Assembly (NCBI RefSeq): GCF_032397745.1
Contig: NZ_CP135921.1
Span: 7,180,501-7,244,500, forward strand
Source: Bradyrhizobium prioriisuperbiae
GTDB taxonomy: Bacteria > Pseudomonadota > Alphaproteobacteria > Rhizobiales > Xanthobacteraceae
Length of the DNA stretch: 64,000 nucleotides
Direction: 5' to 3'
Numbering within the stretch: the stretch's first letter is position 1; each line of letters opens with the position of its first letter. Below the pieces are notes generated by a model. That model worked only from the letters and a program-made list of their open reading frames with translations. It ran no database searches and was not told where the DNA came from. The translations under genes were made by a program, and so were the position numbers. Shown here one piece after another: positions 49,065 to 57,963 of this stretch.

Positions 49065-50249
49065 ATGACCATCGGCACACACGACACCGGCACGGGCTAT
49101 GAGATGAAGCCGCCGTCCTACAAGGCGGACCTGACCGAGGTTGGGCGCGGCAAGCCGATGGGCGAACTGTTGCGGCGGTATTGGCACCCGGTGGGACTGT
49201 CGCGCGATGCCGGCGACGTGCCGGTCCGGGTTCAGGCGTTGGGCGAAGACCTGGTCCTGTTCCGCGACAGGCAGGGACGGCCCGGCCTGCTCCACGCCCG
49301 CTGCTGCCACCGGGGAACCACGCTGTATTACGGCAAGGTCGAGGACAGCGGTATCCGCTGCTGCTACCATGGCTGGCTGTTCGACACGCAGGGGCATTGC
49401 CTGGAACAGCCCTGCGAGCCGGAGGGTGGCAGCTTCAAGGACAAGGTGCGCCAGCCCTGGTACCCGGTCGAGGAGCGCTACGGGCTGATCTTTGCCTATA
49501 TGGGTCCGCCGGACAAAAAACCGGTGCTGCCGCGCTACGACTGCCTGGAGACCATGGACGGCGGCGAATTTGTGGAGGCCGACGATAGCTCCATCGGCGG
49601 CGGCGGCCCGGCGATCATCCCCTGTAACTGGCTGCAGCACTTTGAGAACGTCGCAGACCCCTACCATGTGCCGGTGCTGCACGGCTCGTTCAGCGGCCCG
49701 CAGTTCACCAACATGATGGCCTCGATGCCGGAGGTTCGTTTCGAGACCACCGACCGCGGCGTCGCAATCCGCTCGGTCCGCCCCCAGGACGGCGGCAAGG
49801 TGTTCTACCGGGTCACGGAAGCCATCTTCCCGACCCTGCGGGTCGTGCCCAATCCGCGCGTGGCACAGTTTGCGCGGGTGGAATCGATCGGCTGGATGCT
49901 GCCGCTGCACGACACCGCGTTCCGCATCTATGTCGCTGGGCGCGTGAAAACGTCCGGCGACATCGGCCGCATGCGCTCGAAGTTCAACGGCAAGTTCTGG
50001 TGGGACATGACCGAGCGTGAGCACCAGCAATTCCCCGGCGACTACGAAGCCCAGGTCGGACAGGGACCGATCACCCTGCATTCCGAGGAGCATTTCGGGC
50101 AGAGCGACCGCGGCGTGCTGATGGTCCGCCGCACGATCCGCAACCAGCTGGACGCGATGGCCGCCGGCCGCGATCCGGCCGGCGTCAGCTTCGATCCCGA
50201 CGCACCGCCGATCGTGTTCGAAGCCGGCAACTATATCCGCGACGTGTAA
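49065..50249 (+). CDS. Rieske non-heme iron oxygenase, alpha subunit
   Basis: The 394-residue product belongs to the phthalate 4,5-dioxygenase / LigX-type single-component oxygenase family. The Rieske 2Fe-2S cluster ligands are in ARCCHRGTTLYYG and RCCYHGW (C-X-H and C-X2-H). The mononuclear iron site is in NVADPYHVPVLHGSF (two His); a further acidic ligand is expected in the C-terminal half. GGGGAG precedes the ATG. It would hydroxylate or O-demethylate an aromatic compound and needs a reductase not seen here. Its neighbours marR, MFS and FAH suggest a small inducible catabolic unit. Confidence 0.88.
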   Translation: MTIGTHDTGTGYEMKPPSYKADLTEVGRGKPMGELLRRYWHPVGLSRDAGDVPVRVQALGEDLVLFRDRQGRPGLLHARCCHRGTTLYYGKVEDSGIRCCYHGWLFDTQGHCLEQPCEPEGGSFKDKVRQPWYPVEERYGLIFAYMGPPDKKPVLPRYDCLETMDGGEFVEADDSSIGGGGPAIIPCNWLQHFENVADPYHVPVLHGSFSGPQFTNMMASMPEVRFETTDRGVAIRSVRPQDGGKVFYRVTEAIFPTLRVVPNPRVAQFARVESIGWMLPLHDTAFRIYVAGRVKTSGDIGRMRSKFNGKFWWDMTEREHQQFPGDYEAQVGQGPITLHSEEHFGQSDRGVLMVRRTIRNQLDAMAAGRDPAGVSFDPDAPPIVFEAGNYIRDV

Positions 50250-50359
50250 CGGCCTGCGCCCAAACGGGTGCAGATCTCATGACCGAAAAAAGCTCCGCAC
50301 CGTCCCGGCGACGGCAAGCGGACCCCTCATAAAACGAAGAATATTTCGGGAGGATCACC

Positions 50360-51664
50360 ATGGTCGACTTGGCTCCGCAGGCGGCCGCGCCGCCGCAGGT
50401 CAGCGCCGTCTCGCCGGTGCGGCGCTATTATGTGCTGGGGCTTTTGACTGCGATCTATGCCCTGAACTTTCTCGACCGCACCATCTTCAATGTCCTGATC
50501 GAACCGATCAAAAAGGAATTCGCACTCAGCGACACCATGATGGGGCTGCTCGCGGGCTTCGGCTTTGTTCTGTTCTATTCGACCCTCGGCATCCCGATCG
50601 CGCGGGTCGCCGATCGCATCAACCGCCGCAATATCGTCGCCGCGGCCCTGGCGTTCTGGAGCGCCATGACATTCTGCTGCGGTCTTGCCTCCAGCGTCAC
50701 GTCGCTAGCGCTGGCGCGGATCGGGGTCGGCATCGGCGAGTCGGCAGGAACGCCGGCCTCGCAGTCGCTCGTCGCGAACCTGTTCAACAAGAACGAGCGT
50801 CCCCGGGCGCTCGGCATCTACGCCATCGGTACTTATCTCGGCGTGTTCCTGGGGTATTTTATCGGCGGCTGGGTCAACCAGCACTATGGCTGGCGGATGG
50901 CGTTCATGGCCGCGGGCCTGCCGGGTGTCGGGCTCGCCGCGGTACTGTGGCTGACGGTCTCCGAGCCGAAACGCGGCGCTGCCGATCCGGCGACGGCCGC
51001 GATCAAACCGGAGCCGCTCGGCGCAACGCTGTCGTTCCTGTTCACGCAAAAAACATTCGTGATCGTGCTGATCGGCTTTTGCCTGACGACCTATACCAAC
51101 TACGCCACCTCGGCCTGGATTCCGCCCTTCCTCGCCCGCGTCCATCATTTGACCAGCGCGCAAATCGGCACCTATGCCGGAACGTTCAAGGGCCTGTTCG
51201 GCATGGCCGGCACGCTGGCCGGCGGCCTGATCGTGGCGCGGATCAGCCGCAGCGACGACCGCTGGAAGCTGTGGGCGCCAGCGATCATGTCCGGCCTCGC
51301 CGGACCGGTGTTTGCGGTCTGCATGCTGACATCGGATTTCAGCACCATGGTCGCGGCGCTGGCGCTCACCTCGTTTCTGGTCGGCTTCCATCTCGGGCCG
51401 ATCTTCGCCATCGCGCAGACCGTCGCCCGCCCCAGCATGCGGGCGCTGGCCTCGGCGATCGTGCTGCTGACCGCCACCTGCTTCGGCCAGGGCGTGGGAC
51501 CGCTGGCGGTGGGCATGATCAGCGATGGCCTGAAAGCGAGCTACGGCGCGGACGCCGTGCGCTACGCCCTGCTCTCCGCGGGCGTGACGACGACACTCGG
51601 CTCACTGCTGTTCGTGTGGGCGGCGCATGCGATCCGCGCTGATATCGCGCGGGCGGCATCATAA
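50360..51664 (+). CDS. MFS transporter, spinster-like
   Basis: The 434-residue product has twelve helices and two major-facilitator halves. The first loop motif is FDSTLGIP-like (FYSTLGIPIARVADRINRRN), and the start YYVLGLLTAIYALNFLDRTI is typical of spinster-like transporters. GGGAGG precedes the ATG by six bases. It lies 110 bases behind the oxygenase on the same strand and probably imports the aromatic substrate. A 15-base-stem hairpin follows the stop. Confidence 0.9.
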   Translation: MVDLAPQAAAPPQVSAVSPVRRYYVLGLLTAIYALNFLDRTIFNVLIEPIKKEFALSDTMMGLLAGFGFVLFYSTLGIPIARVADRINRRNIVAAALAFWSAMTFCCGLASSVTSLALARIGVGIGESAGTPASQSLVANLFNKNERPRALGIYAIGTYLGVFLGYFIGGWVNQHYGWRMAFMAAGLPGVGLAAVLWLTVSEPKRGAADPATAAIKPEPLGATLSFLFTQKTFVIVLIGFCLTTYTNYATSAWIPPFLARVHHLTSAQIGTYAGTFKGLFGMAGTLAGGLIVARISRSDDRWKLWAPAIMSGLAGPVFAVCMLTSDFSTMVAALALTSFLVGFHLGPIFAIAQTVARPSMRALASAIVLLTATCFGQGVGPLAVGMISDGLKASYGADAVRYALLSAGVTTTLGSLLFVWAAHAIRADIARAAS

Positions 51665-51776
51665 CGCCGGGGATAAAATTCGCGGTGCCGAGCTTTTGCG
51701 CGGAATGGGACGACGCTCCCTGGCGAACATGCCACCACGCGCACGCCGTCAGGTTTGGTCAATTGCTAGACCGACA

Positions 51777-51810
51777 GCGTTTTTCCGATCCTCTTGGATC
51801 GGAAAAACGC
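51777..51810. repeat. Perfect 15-base inverted repeat after the MFS gene
   Basis: GCGTTTTTCCGATCC (51777-51791) and GGATCGGAAAAACGC (51796-51810) form a perfect 15-pair stem with the loop TCTT. It lies between convergent genes, where it may end transcription from both sides, and directly precedes copy 2 of the dispersed palindromic element. Confidence 0.65.
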
Positions 51811-51828
51811 GTCTTCTTAAAAGACAAC

Positions 51829-51872
51829 GCATTTTCTTCACGCGAACCGGTATCCACTTCGCTTGAAAATGC
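51829..51872. repeat. Dispersed intergenic palindromic element (copy 2)
   Basis: The arms GCATTTTC (51829-51836) and GAAAATGC (51865-51872) enclose the same core as copy 1 at 29267-29310 (TTCACGCGAACCGGTATCCA then CTTCGCTT). The third arm pair is A:T here and G:C there, a compensatory change. Confidence 0.7.
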
Positions 51873-51950
51873 GCTTGCAAAAAGCTCGTCGGCACGCGCC
51901 GCCGTCGGACATATTGCGTCCGGCGGCGCGCACCACGCCGACAACGGCTC

Positions 51951-53126
51951 TCAAAGATAGCCGCGCTTGGCCAGATTGGTCATCAGCGCGCCGATGCCGA
52001 ATTGCCAGCGCTCGCATTCATCGCTGGTGCGCATCCGGTTGGTGAGCTTGCCGAGCTTCGGCGTCTCGATGGTGACGATATCGTCACGCTTGTGGGTGAA
52101 CCCTTCGCCCGGCGCGCCGCGATCCTTGATCGGCGCGAACATGGTGCCGAGGAACAGCGCGAAACCATCCGGATACTGGTGGGTCGGCCCGATGGTCTGC
52201 TCCACCAGATCTTCCGGATCCCGGCTGATCTTGCTGATCGAGGAATGACCGTCGAGCATGAAGCCGTCCTCACCCTTGACCGTCATGGCGATGTCCATGG
52301 CCCTGATATCATCGAGGCTGAAGCTCTTGTCGAACAGCCGCAGGAACGGCCCGATGGCGCAGGAGGCGTTGTTGTCCTTGGCCTTGGACAAGAGCAAGGC
52401 CGAGCGGCCCTCGAAATCCCTGAGGTTGACGTCGTTGCCAAGCGTGGCGCCGACGATGCGGCCGTGGCTCGACACCACCAGCACCACTTCCGGCTCGGGA
52501 TTGTTCCAGCTCGATTTCGGATGCAGGCCGGCATCCATCCCGGCGCCGACCGACGACAGCACCGGCGCCTTGGTGAAGACCTCCGCATCCGGACCGATGC
52601 CGACTTCGAGATACTGGCTCCAGGCCTGCTGCGCGACCAGCACCTCCTTCAGGCGCATCGCCTCAGCGGAGCCCGGCTTCAGCTTGGAGAAATCATCGCC
52701 GACCAGGCGGACCACTTCCGCCCGGATCGCGGCAGCCGAGGCCGGATTGCCCCGCGCCCGCTCCTCGATCACCCGCTCCAGCATGGAGACCGCAAAGGTC
52801 ACGCCGGCGGCCTTCAGGACCTGCAGATCGACCGGTGCCAGCAACCAGGGCTTTGTCACATCGCGCCGGTCGGGTGGCGTGTTGGCGAGAATGCCGTCGA
52901 GATCACCGATGTGCACCCCGACGACGCCCCTCAGCGCGACCGCGGGATCAACCTCCTCCGCCAGCGCGCTGATGGTCGGGAAACGCGACGTCACATCGAA
53001 AACGCCGCCGTCGCGGATCGCCACCACCGAGGGGCCGGCAGCCGCTGGCAGCCAGACCCGGCCGACCAGCGTTCCCGCCGTGCCGTCATCGGGCAACACC
53101 GAGACCGCGTTCAAGGCCACCATCAT
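51951..53126 (-). CDS. Fumarylacetoacetate hydrolase (FAH) family protein
   Basis: The 391-residue product has an N-terminal domain of ~120 residues and a C-terminal FAH fold with GIGPDAEVFTKAPVLSSVG, the metal-binding NNPEPEVVLVVSSHG and GNDVNLRDFEGRSALLL. The C-terminus includes FTHKRDDIVTIETPKLG. FAH-fold enzymes hydrolyse or dehydrate diketo acids formed after aromatic ring cleavage or in sugar-acid breakdown; I cannot tell which. The ATG at 53126 is followed by another ATG, with GGGGAG upstream. It converges with the oxygenase-MFS pair. Confidence 0.88.
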   Translation of the reverse strand: MMVALNAVSVLPDDGTAGTLVGRVWLPAAAGPSVVAIRDGGVFDVTSRFPTISALAEEVDPAVALRGVVGVHIGDLDGILANTPPDRRDVTKPWLLAPVDLQVLKAAGVTFAVSMLERVIEERARGNPASAAAIRAEVVRLVGDDFSKLKPGSAEAMRLKEVLVAQQAWSQYLEVGIGPDAEVFTKAPVLSSVGAGMDAGLHPKSSWNNPEPEVVLVVSSHGRIVGATLGNDVNLRDFEGRSALLLSKAKDNNASCAIGPFLRLFDKSFSLDDIRAMDIAMTVKGEDGFMLDGHSSISKISRDPEDLVEQTIGPTHQYPDGFALFLGTMFAPIKDRGAPGEGFTHKRDDIVTIETPKLGKLTNRMRTSDECERWQFGIGALMTNLAKRGYL

Positions 53127-53289
53127 TCATCTCCCCTTTTGTCGGATTGTTGTGTTGCTCGCTGCCCTATCATTTGCCGGGCGCGAGGCCAACCGGGCCT
53201 GCTGCAGGGCTGGCGATTTCGGATTGCCCCAGATTTTGGGATGCAATGTCCGGAGTTGGCGGCGGCGTTCGTCCGGCCAGGAGCCAGCG

Positions 53290-53697
53290 TTAGACCGCTT
53301 GCCCCGGCGCCTTCTTCAGAACGCATCCCACGATCTTCAGGCTGCCGTCGGGCTGCGGCTCGAGGGTGTACAGCGCCTCCCAGGCCTCACCGTCCGCATC
53401 GATGATGTGCACGTCCTGCTGGATCTGGCCCGCCACGTTGCGGGCATCGCCGAACTCGAAACTCTTGTGGCGATAGATCGGTGCGTAGCTGCGGCGGACC
53501 ATCGACATGAAGATGTCAGCCTGTGGAAAGATGTTCTGGATGGCGGGTGCGGCGTAGGAATATGCGGCGGCGGCATCGTCACGGCCGAACGCTTCGGCTT
53601 GCGAGCGGATGGTGTTTTGTGTGGCAGCAACGACGTCAGCAACGGCCGGCGTCATCAAGCCAAGGACAAGCGCGAAGCATAGAAGCAAACCACGCAC
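53290..53697 (-). CDS. DUF4864 exported protein
   Basis: From the GTG at 53697 (AGGAGG seven to eight bases upstream, the best ribosome site in this region) the product has 135 residues. A signal peptide (LLLCFALVLGLMTPAVA-DVV) is followed by the DUF4864 pattern: TIRSQAEAFGRDDAAAAYSY, IQNIFPQADIFMSMVRRSYAPIYRHKSFEF and a C-terminal EAWEALYTLEPQPDG. The function of the family is unknown. Longer upstream open frame is not used. Confidence 0.85.
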   Translation of the reverse strand: MRGLLLCFALVLGLMTPAVADVVAATQNTIRSQAEAFGRDDAAAAYSYAAPAIQNIFPQADIFMSMVRRSYAPIYRHKSFEFGDARNVAGQIQQDVHIIDADGEAWEALYTLEPQPDGSLKIVGCVLKKAPGQAV

Positions 53698-53856
53698 GGG
53701 CAGACCTCCTGTCGGACAATGTCCAGCACCAGGATATTCTGCCTGATTTCCTGGCCGGCAACCAACCCATCTGGCGCGCTCCGCGTTCAATCTTGATTTT
53801 CCGGCGCGAGTTCATCAGCATCGCGCCATGACCCATAAGATTGGCCGCCGGATTCA

Positions 53857-54018
53857 ATGAGAACGTTCTTTCGCTGGATGACCACGCCGCCGCAGGCCTA
53901 TGCCGTATATGCCGTTCTGGTGATCGCTATCGGCAGCCTGTCGTTCCTCGCCGGAACGCTGAAGCCCAAAAAGCCCCCCGGCGCGGCGCCACCTGCCGTG
54001 TCAGCCCCGCACAACTGA
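53857..54018 (+). CDS. 53-residue single-helix membrane protein
   Basis: The open frame from the ATG at 53857 encodes MRTFFRWMTTPPQAYAVYAV, then LVIAIGSLSFLAGTL, KPKKPPG and an Ala/Pro tail. A single membrane helix with a positively charged cytoplasmic side is clear. The ribosome site is weak (GGATTCA). It starts 159 bases from the DUF4864 gene, divergent from it. Unknown function; a chance frame is possible. Confidence 0.5.
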   Translation: MRTFFRWMTTPPQAYAVYAVLVIAIGSLSFLAGTLKPKKPPGAAPPAVSAPHN

Positions 54019-54141
54019 GCCGCATCCAGATCAGGGGAACATCGTTTCGCGGAAATCGCGCGACCAGCAGCCGAGATACGTAAAACCGCCCGTCCAGCTG
54101 GACGGTGCCATGGTCAAATTTTGCTAAGTCATTGAATTTGT

Positions 54142-54218
<77 letters not shown>

Positions 54219-54351
54219 AAGGACGGCGAACAACGCCTCCGCGATGGATGTGGGACTTAAAGGGGCGCCCCGCGCAAGTCAAGGCGAAGTCTTGATGAAG
54301 TTCCGGGAAAGCGTCGTCGAGATCGAACGGCGCGCGTTTCCCCCTTTTCTG

Positions 54352-54389
54352 ACAGGGTTTTCGCAACCGCAATGCGAAAAATGCCCTGT
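54352..54389. other. Imperfect long hairpin upstream of hupB
   Basis: ACAGGGTTTTCGCA (54352-54365) pairs with TGCGAAAAATGCCCTGT (54373-54389), leaving a three-base bulge (ATG). It lies about 95 bases before the hupB start and could affect hupB transcription or leader RNA. Confidence 0.4.
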
Positions 54390-54482
54390 TTAAAGGCTTT
54401 ACAGCGTAGTCAGGGCACGGCCGAATCAAATAAGCCCGAATTTGGCTTCATTTTCGAGTGCCATAACCGAGGAGGGTCAACC

Positions 54483-54785
54483 ATGGCGAAGAAAGCAGCA
54501 GCTACCCCAGCCACCGTCACGCTCAAGCACCTGGCCGCCGCGCTGGCCGAGGACCATGAGCTGTCCAAGAAGCAGACCGAAGCCATTCTCGGCGACCTGG
54601 TGACCCGCGTCACCAAGCACCTGAAGAAGGGCGAGCGCATCCGCATCGTCGGCCTCGGCATTCTCCAAGTTCGCAAGCGGGCTGCCCGCATCGGCCGCAA
54701 CCCGGCGACCGGCGAACAGATCCAGATCAAGGCCAGCAAGAAGGTTGCCTTCCGCGCGGCCAAGGAACTCAAGGAAGCCGTCTGA
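54483..54785 (+). CDS. hupB: HU-family DNA-binding protein
   Basis: The 100-residue histone-like protein has an Ala-rich start (MAKKAAATPATVTLKHLAAA), the helical part ALAEDHELSKKQTEAILGDL and the DNA-binding arm region IVGLGILQVRKRAARIGRNP followed by ATGEQIQIKASKKVAF. GAGGAGGG lies seven bases before the ATG; upstream in-frame residues are not family-like. It lies 264 bases from tRNA-Asp and 69 bases before pepT. Confidence 0.95.
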   Translation: MAKKAAATPATVTLKHLAAALAEDHELSKKQTEAILGDLVTRVTKHLKKGERIRIVGLGILQVRKRAARIGRNPATGEQIQIKASKKVAFRAAKELKEAV

Positions 54786-54854
54786 TATCGGCCTCTTTTC
54801 AGTTTATGATCGGCCCGGGGCAAAGCGCAGCGACTGCCCCGGGCTGATGTCCCT

Positions 54855-56132
54855 GTGATCGCTGCGTCGGCTTTCACAGTGACCCTCCCCCTCCCGTTTA
54901 CCTACACGGTGACCGAACGCTTCGTGCGCTACGTCGCCATCGATACCCAGTCCGATCCGGACTCGCCGACCTGCCCCTCCACCGACAAGCAGAAGAACCT
55001 GGGCCGCCTGCTGGCCCAGGAGCTCAGGGATATGGGCATCAGTGACGCTCATCTCGACGAGCACGGCTACGTCTACGGCACGCTCCCGGCGACGACCTCC
55101 AAGCAGGTGCCGGTGATCTGCTTCTGCTCGCACATGGACACTTCGCCCGACTGCACCGGCAAGGACGTCAAGCCGCAGATCGTGAGCGATTATCAAGGCG
55201 GCGACCTCGTGCTGCCGGCGGATCCCTCGCAGATCATCCGCGTCGAGGAGCACCCGGCGCTGCGCGAGCAGATCGGCAACGACATCATCACCACCGACGG
55301 CACGACGCTGCTCGGCGCCGACAACAAGGCCGGCGTCGCCGAGATCATGGATGCGGCGCGCTTCCTGATCGAGCATCCGCAGATCAAGCACGGCACCATC
55401 AAGATCCTGTTCACCCCCGACGAGGAAATCGGCCGCGGCGTCGACAAGGTCGACCTCAAGAAGCTGGCGGCAGACTTCGCCTACACCATGGACGGCGAAA
55501 GCGCCGGCCATCTGGAAGACGAAACCTTTTCCGCCGATGGCGCCGTCATCGCCATCCAGGGCGTCAGCGCCCATCCCGGATTCGCCAAGGGCCGGATGGA
55601 ACATGCGATCAAGATCGCCGCCCGCATCATTGAGCGGCTGCCGAAGGACACCTGCTCGCCGGAAACAACTGAAGACCGCGAAGGCTTCCTGCACGTCACG
55701 CGGCTCGAGGGCGGGCTCGACAGCGCGCAGATCAGCCTGATCGTACGCGACTTCACCGAGGCCGGTTTGAAGCAGAAGGAGGAACTGCTGGAGTCCATCA
55801 CGCGGGATGTTTTCAGCGACTTCCCGCGGTCGTCCTACCGGATGGAGATCAAGCCGCAATACCGCAACATGAAAGAGGTGCTCGACCGTCATCCGGAGAT
55901 CACCGCCCATGCCGAGGAAGCTATCCGGCGCGCCGGCCTGACGCCGGTCCGGACCAGCATCCGCGGCGGCACCGACGGCTCCCGTCTCTCTTTCATGGGA
56001 CTGCCCTGCCCGAACATCTTCGCTGGCGAGCACGCGTTCCACTCGCGTCTGGAGTGGGTCAGCGTGCAGGACATGGAGAAGGCGGTGCAGACCATCGTGC
56101 ACCTGGCGATGGTCTGGGAGGAAAACGCTTAG
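54855..56132 (+). CDS. pepT: Peptidase T (tripeptide aminopeptidase)
   Basis: The zinc-dependent M20 enzyme removes the N-terminal residue from tripeptides. It has FVRYVAIDTQSDP, CFCSHMDTSPD (metal His and the Asp of HMD), LLGADNKAGVAEIMDA, TPDEEIGRGVDKVD with the catalytic Glu pair, MDGESAGHLE and the C-terminal FAGEHAFHSRLEW. The GTG at 54855 gives 425 residues. The GTG at 54879 is an alternative, since family N-termini begin near TYTVTERF and neither has a strong ribosome site. Confidence 0.93.
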   Translation: MIAASAFTVTLPLPFTYTVTERFVRYVAIDTQSDPDSPTCPSTDKQKNLGRLLAQELRDMGISDAHLDEHGYVYGTLPATTSKQVPVICFCSHMDTSPDCTGKDVKPQIVSDYQGGDLVLPADPSQIIRVEEHPALREQIGNDIITTDGTTLLGADNKAGVAEIMDAARFLIEHPQIKHGTIKILFTPDEEIGRGVDKVDLKKLAADFAYTMDGESAGHLEDETFSADGAVIAIQGVSAHPGFAKGRMEHAIKIAARIIERLPKDTCSPETTEDREGFLHVTRLEGGLDSAQISLIVRDFTEAGLKQKEELLESITRDVFSDFPRSSYRMEIKPQYRNMKEVLDRHPEITAHAEEAIRRAGLTPVRTSIRGGTDGSRLSFMGLPCPNIFAGEHAFHSRLEWVSVQDMEKAVQTIVHLAMVWEENA

Positions 56133-56153
56133 AGAGTGTTTCCAGGCAAGGAT

Positions 56154-56789
56154 TCAGGTCAGTTCCTTCGGACCGGCCGGTGTTTCGATCAGCGCGCGAT
56201 AACGCAGCTCGTCGCCCTGCCGCACGACCGGGGCGTTGGTCACGCCGAGATAACGGTAGAGCTCGGCCGCGCGGGCCGGGTCAGGATGTTCGACAGCAAA
56301 CGAAGTCAGCTTCGCGCCGAGGTCCGGCATGGTCGGCGCCGGCGTGCCGCGTGCGCCCCAATCCATCACGGATGGCGCGAGGCCGCCGACGGGACGCGAT
56401 CCGTCCGGCGACACCAGGAAATGCCAGGACCGGTCGCCGCGCGAGACTTTCGTCTTCAGGCCCAGGAAACGGCCGTAGTGGGCCTCCGCGGCGTCGAGGT
56501 CGTCGGTCCGTGCCACCCAGCCGCGCAGCCGTAGTCCCTGATCCCAGGCAGCGCGAACCTCGCCGGCATCGTCGAGGCCGAACCAGCGCGGACGCCCCGG
56601 GGACGGCGCGTCGGGATCGATGGCGATGACTTCGAGGAACACATCATCGCCGAGACGAAGCAGCCGATTGTGCGTCCCCATTTCAGGATGGGCGCCGCCG
56701 GTCGACATCTCGATATCGAGGCAAGCGCGCACATGGGCAACGCCTTCCGCAAGCGTCGGCGCGATGATGGTCAGATGATCGAGTTGCAT
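56154..56789 (-). CDS. VOC family protein (glyoxalase-like domain)
   Basis: From the ATG at 56789 the product has 211 residues. MQLDHLTIIAPTLAEGVAHV starts a first glyoxalase-like module (GTHNRLLRLGDDVFLEVIAI with His and Glu), followed by a second half (LTSFAVEHPDPARAAELY). It resembles the Glyoxalase_3 type of the VOC superfamily, whose substrates are mostly unknown. The ribosome site is weak. It converges with pepT with only 21 bases between. Confidence 0.82.
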   Translation of the reverse strand: MQLDHLTIIAPTLAEGVAHVRACLDIEMSTGGAHPEMGTHNRLLRLGDDVFLEVIAIDPDAPSPGRPRWFGLDDAGEVRAAWDQGLRLRGWVARTDDLDAAEAHYGRFLGLKTKVSRGDRSWHFLVSPDGSRPVGGLAPSVMDWGARGTPAPTMPDLGAKLTSFAVEHPDPARAAELYRYLGVTNAPVVRQGDELRYRALIETPAGPKELT

Positions 56790-56917
56790 CGCAGAATTTT
56801 CAAACCGTGGAAAAGCCGCCGGCATCCTATCACGATCGGCGGACCTCGCCTCCCTCAATCAGCGGAGACCGATCGCGTTACGAGCGTATCCAGCAGACGG
56901 CGGCGCCAGATTCTGCG

Positions 56918-57592
56918 TCAGGCTTTGCGGCAGATGAAAAAGATCTGCGAATTCGCCCACCAAGGCAGCGGCAACGGCGACAGGATTTCGGTTTCGATGA
57001 CGAAGCGCTCGCGGATCAGCCCGCGCAGCCAGCGGAAATCGAAGCCCTTGTGGGTTGGATTACGCTCATCAGGGCGCGCGACCGGGCGTCCCGCGACGCC
57101 GGCGAGAAGCTCCGATGTCGAATAGTCGGATTTGCGCCGGAACAGGATGGAGCGGTTCAATTCCTTCAGCAGCAACGCGCCACCGATCATGATCGGCACC
57201 GAGATGATGAGCTTGCCGTCCGGCTTGAGCGCACGCCGGGACTCCGACAGGAACTGCTCGGCGTTGGCGTCACTCAGGTGCTCGCAGGACTCGAAGGCTG
57301 TGATCAGGTCCGGGCTCACCGTCAGCTTGTCGAAATTCGGGACGTAGTGAATGCGCGGATCGCTCGCCGCCGGCATGTAGGGCTCGATGGCGTAAAGCGT
57401 CGCGTCGGGCCGCTTGTCGCCCAGCGTGCTCAGGAACAGGCCGGTGCCCGCGCCGAAATCCACCACGACACCGTTTTGCGCCAGGTTCTTGTCCGCAAAC
57501 GCCACCGATTTGGCAACGCGGCTCCTGTGCGCAAATCGCGCCAGAGGATTGGGGGAATTGATGGTTTGCCGATCGTAAGACACCATCGTCAT
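56918..57592 (-). CDS. Class I SAM-dependent methyltransferase
   Basis: The 224-residue product has motif I VVVDFGAGTGLFLSTLG, ALYAIEP-like TLYAIEPYMPA, ITAFESCEHLSDANAEQFL and the post-motif region ALKPDGKLIISVPIMIGG. A basic C-terminal part with two aromatic stretches follows (LPLPWWANSQIFFIC). It resembles Methyltransf_11/23 enzymes; the substrate cannot be told. The ATG at 57592 is followed by another ATG two codons later. Confidence 0.85.
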   Translation of the reverse strand: MTMVSYDRQTINSPNPLARFAHRSRVAKSVAFADKNLAQNGVVVDFGAGTGLFLSTLGDKRPDATLYAIEPYMPAASDPRIHYVPNFDKLTVSPDLITAFESCEHLSDANAEQFLSESRRALKPDGKLIISVPIMIGGALLLKELNRSILFRRKSDYSTSELLAGVAGRPVARPDERNPTHKGFDFRWLRGLIRERFVIETEILSPLPLPWWANSQIFFICRKA

Positions 57593-57795
57593 CAGACCCG
57601 ACCTTATATGCGAGAAGCGTTTCCGGCTGTCCCTGGACTATAACTGCCGAATGGACGGTCGATATTCGGGTTTCCCCGTAGAGAGCAGCTGGTCGCAAAA
57701 CATGGTTTCCAGCCCAAACACAATCCCTGACCGCAATGATCTCGCGGTCCGAACGGCTTGCGTTCGGCTTGCCGGCAGGGCACAACACGGCCGAC

Positions 57796-57872
57796 GGGCG
57801 GTTAGCTCAGCTGGTTAGAGCATCTCGTTTACACCGAGAGGGTCGGCGGTTCGAATCCGTCACCGCCTACCA
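57796..57872 (+). tRNA. tRNA-Val (TAC)
   Basis: The sequence starts GGGCGGTTAGCTCAGCTGG and ends CCGCCTACCA. The anticodon stem CTCG/CGAG encloses TTTACAC with anticodon TAC (Val). The T arm is GGCGGTTCGAATCCGTC. CCA is encoded. Confidence 0.93.
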
Positions 57873-57963
57873 GCAAAATCAACAACTTAGTACCAGTTGA
57901 GGCCTGAGCTAACCGTGAGTTCCACTGCGGTTGGATCGTCGCCGACTGGCTTGTCCAACTTAT

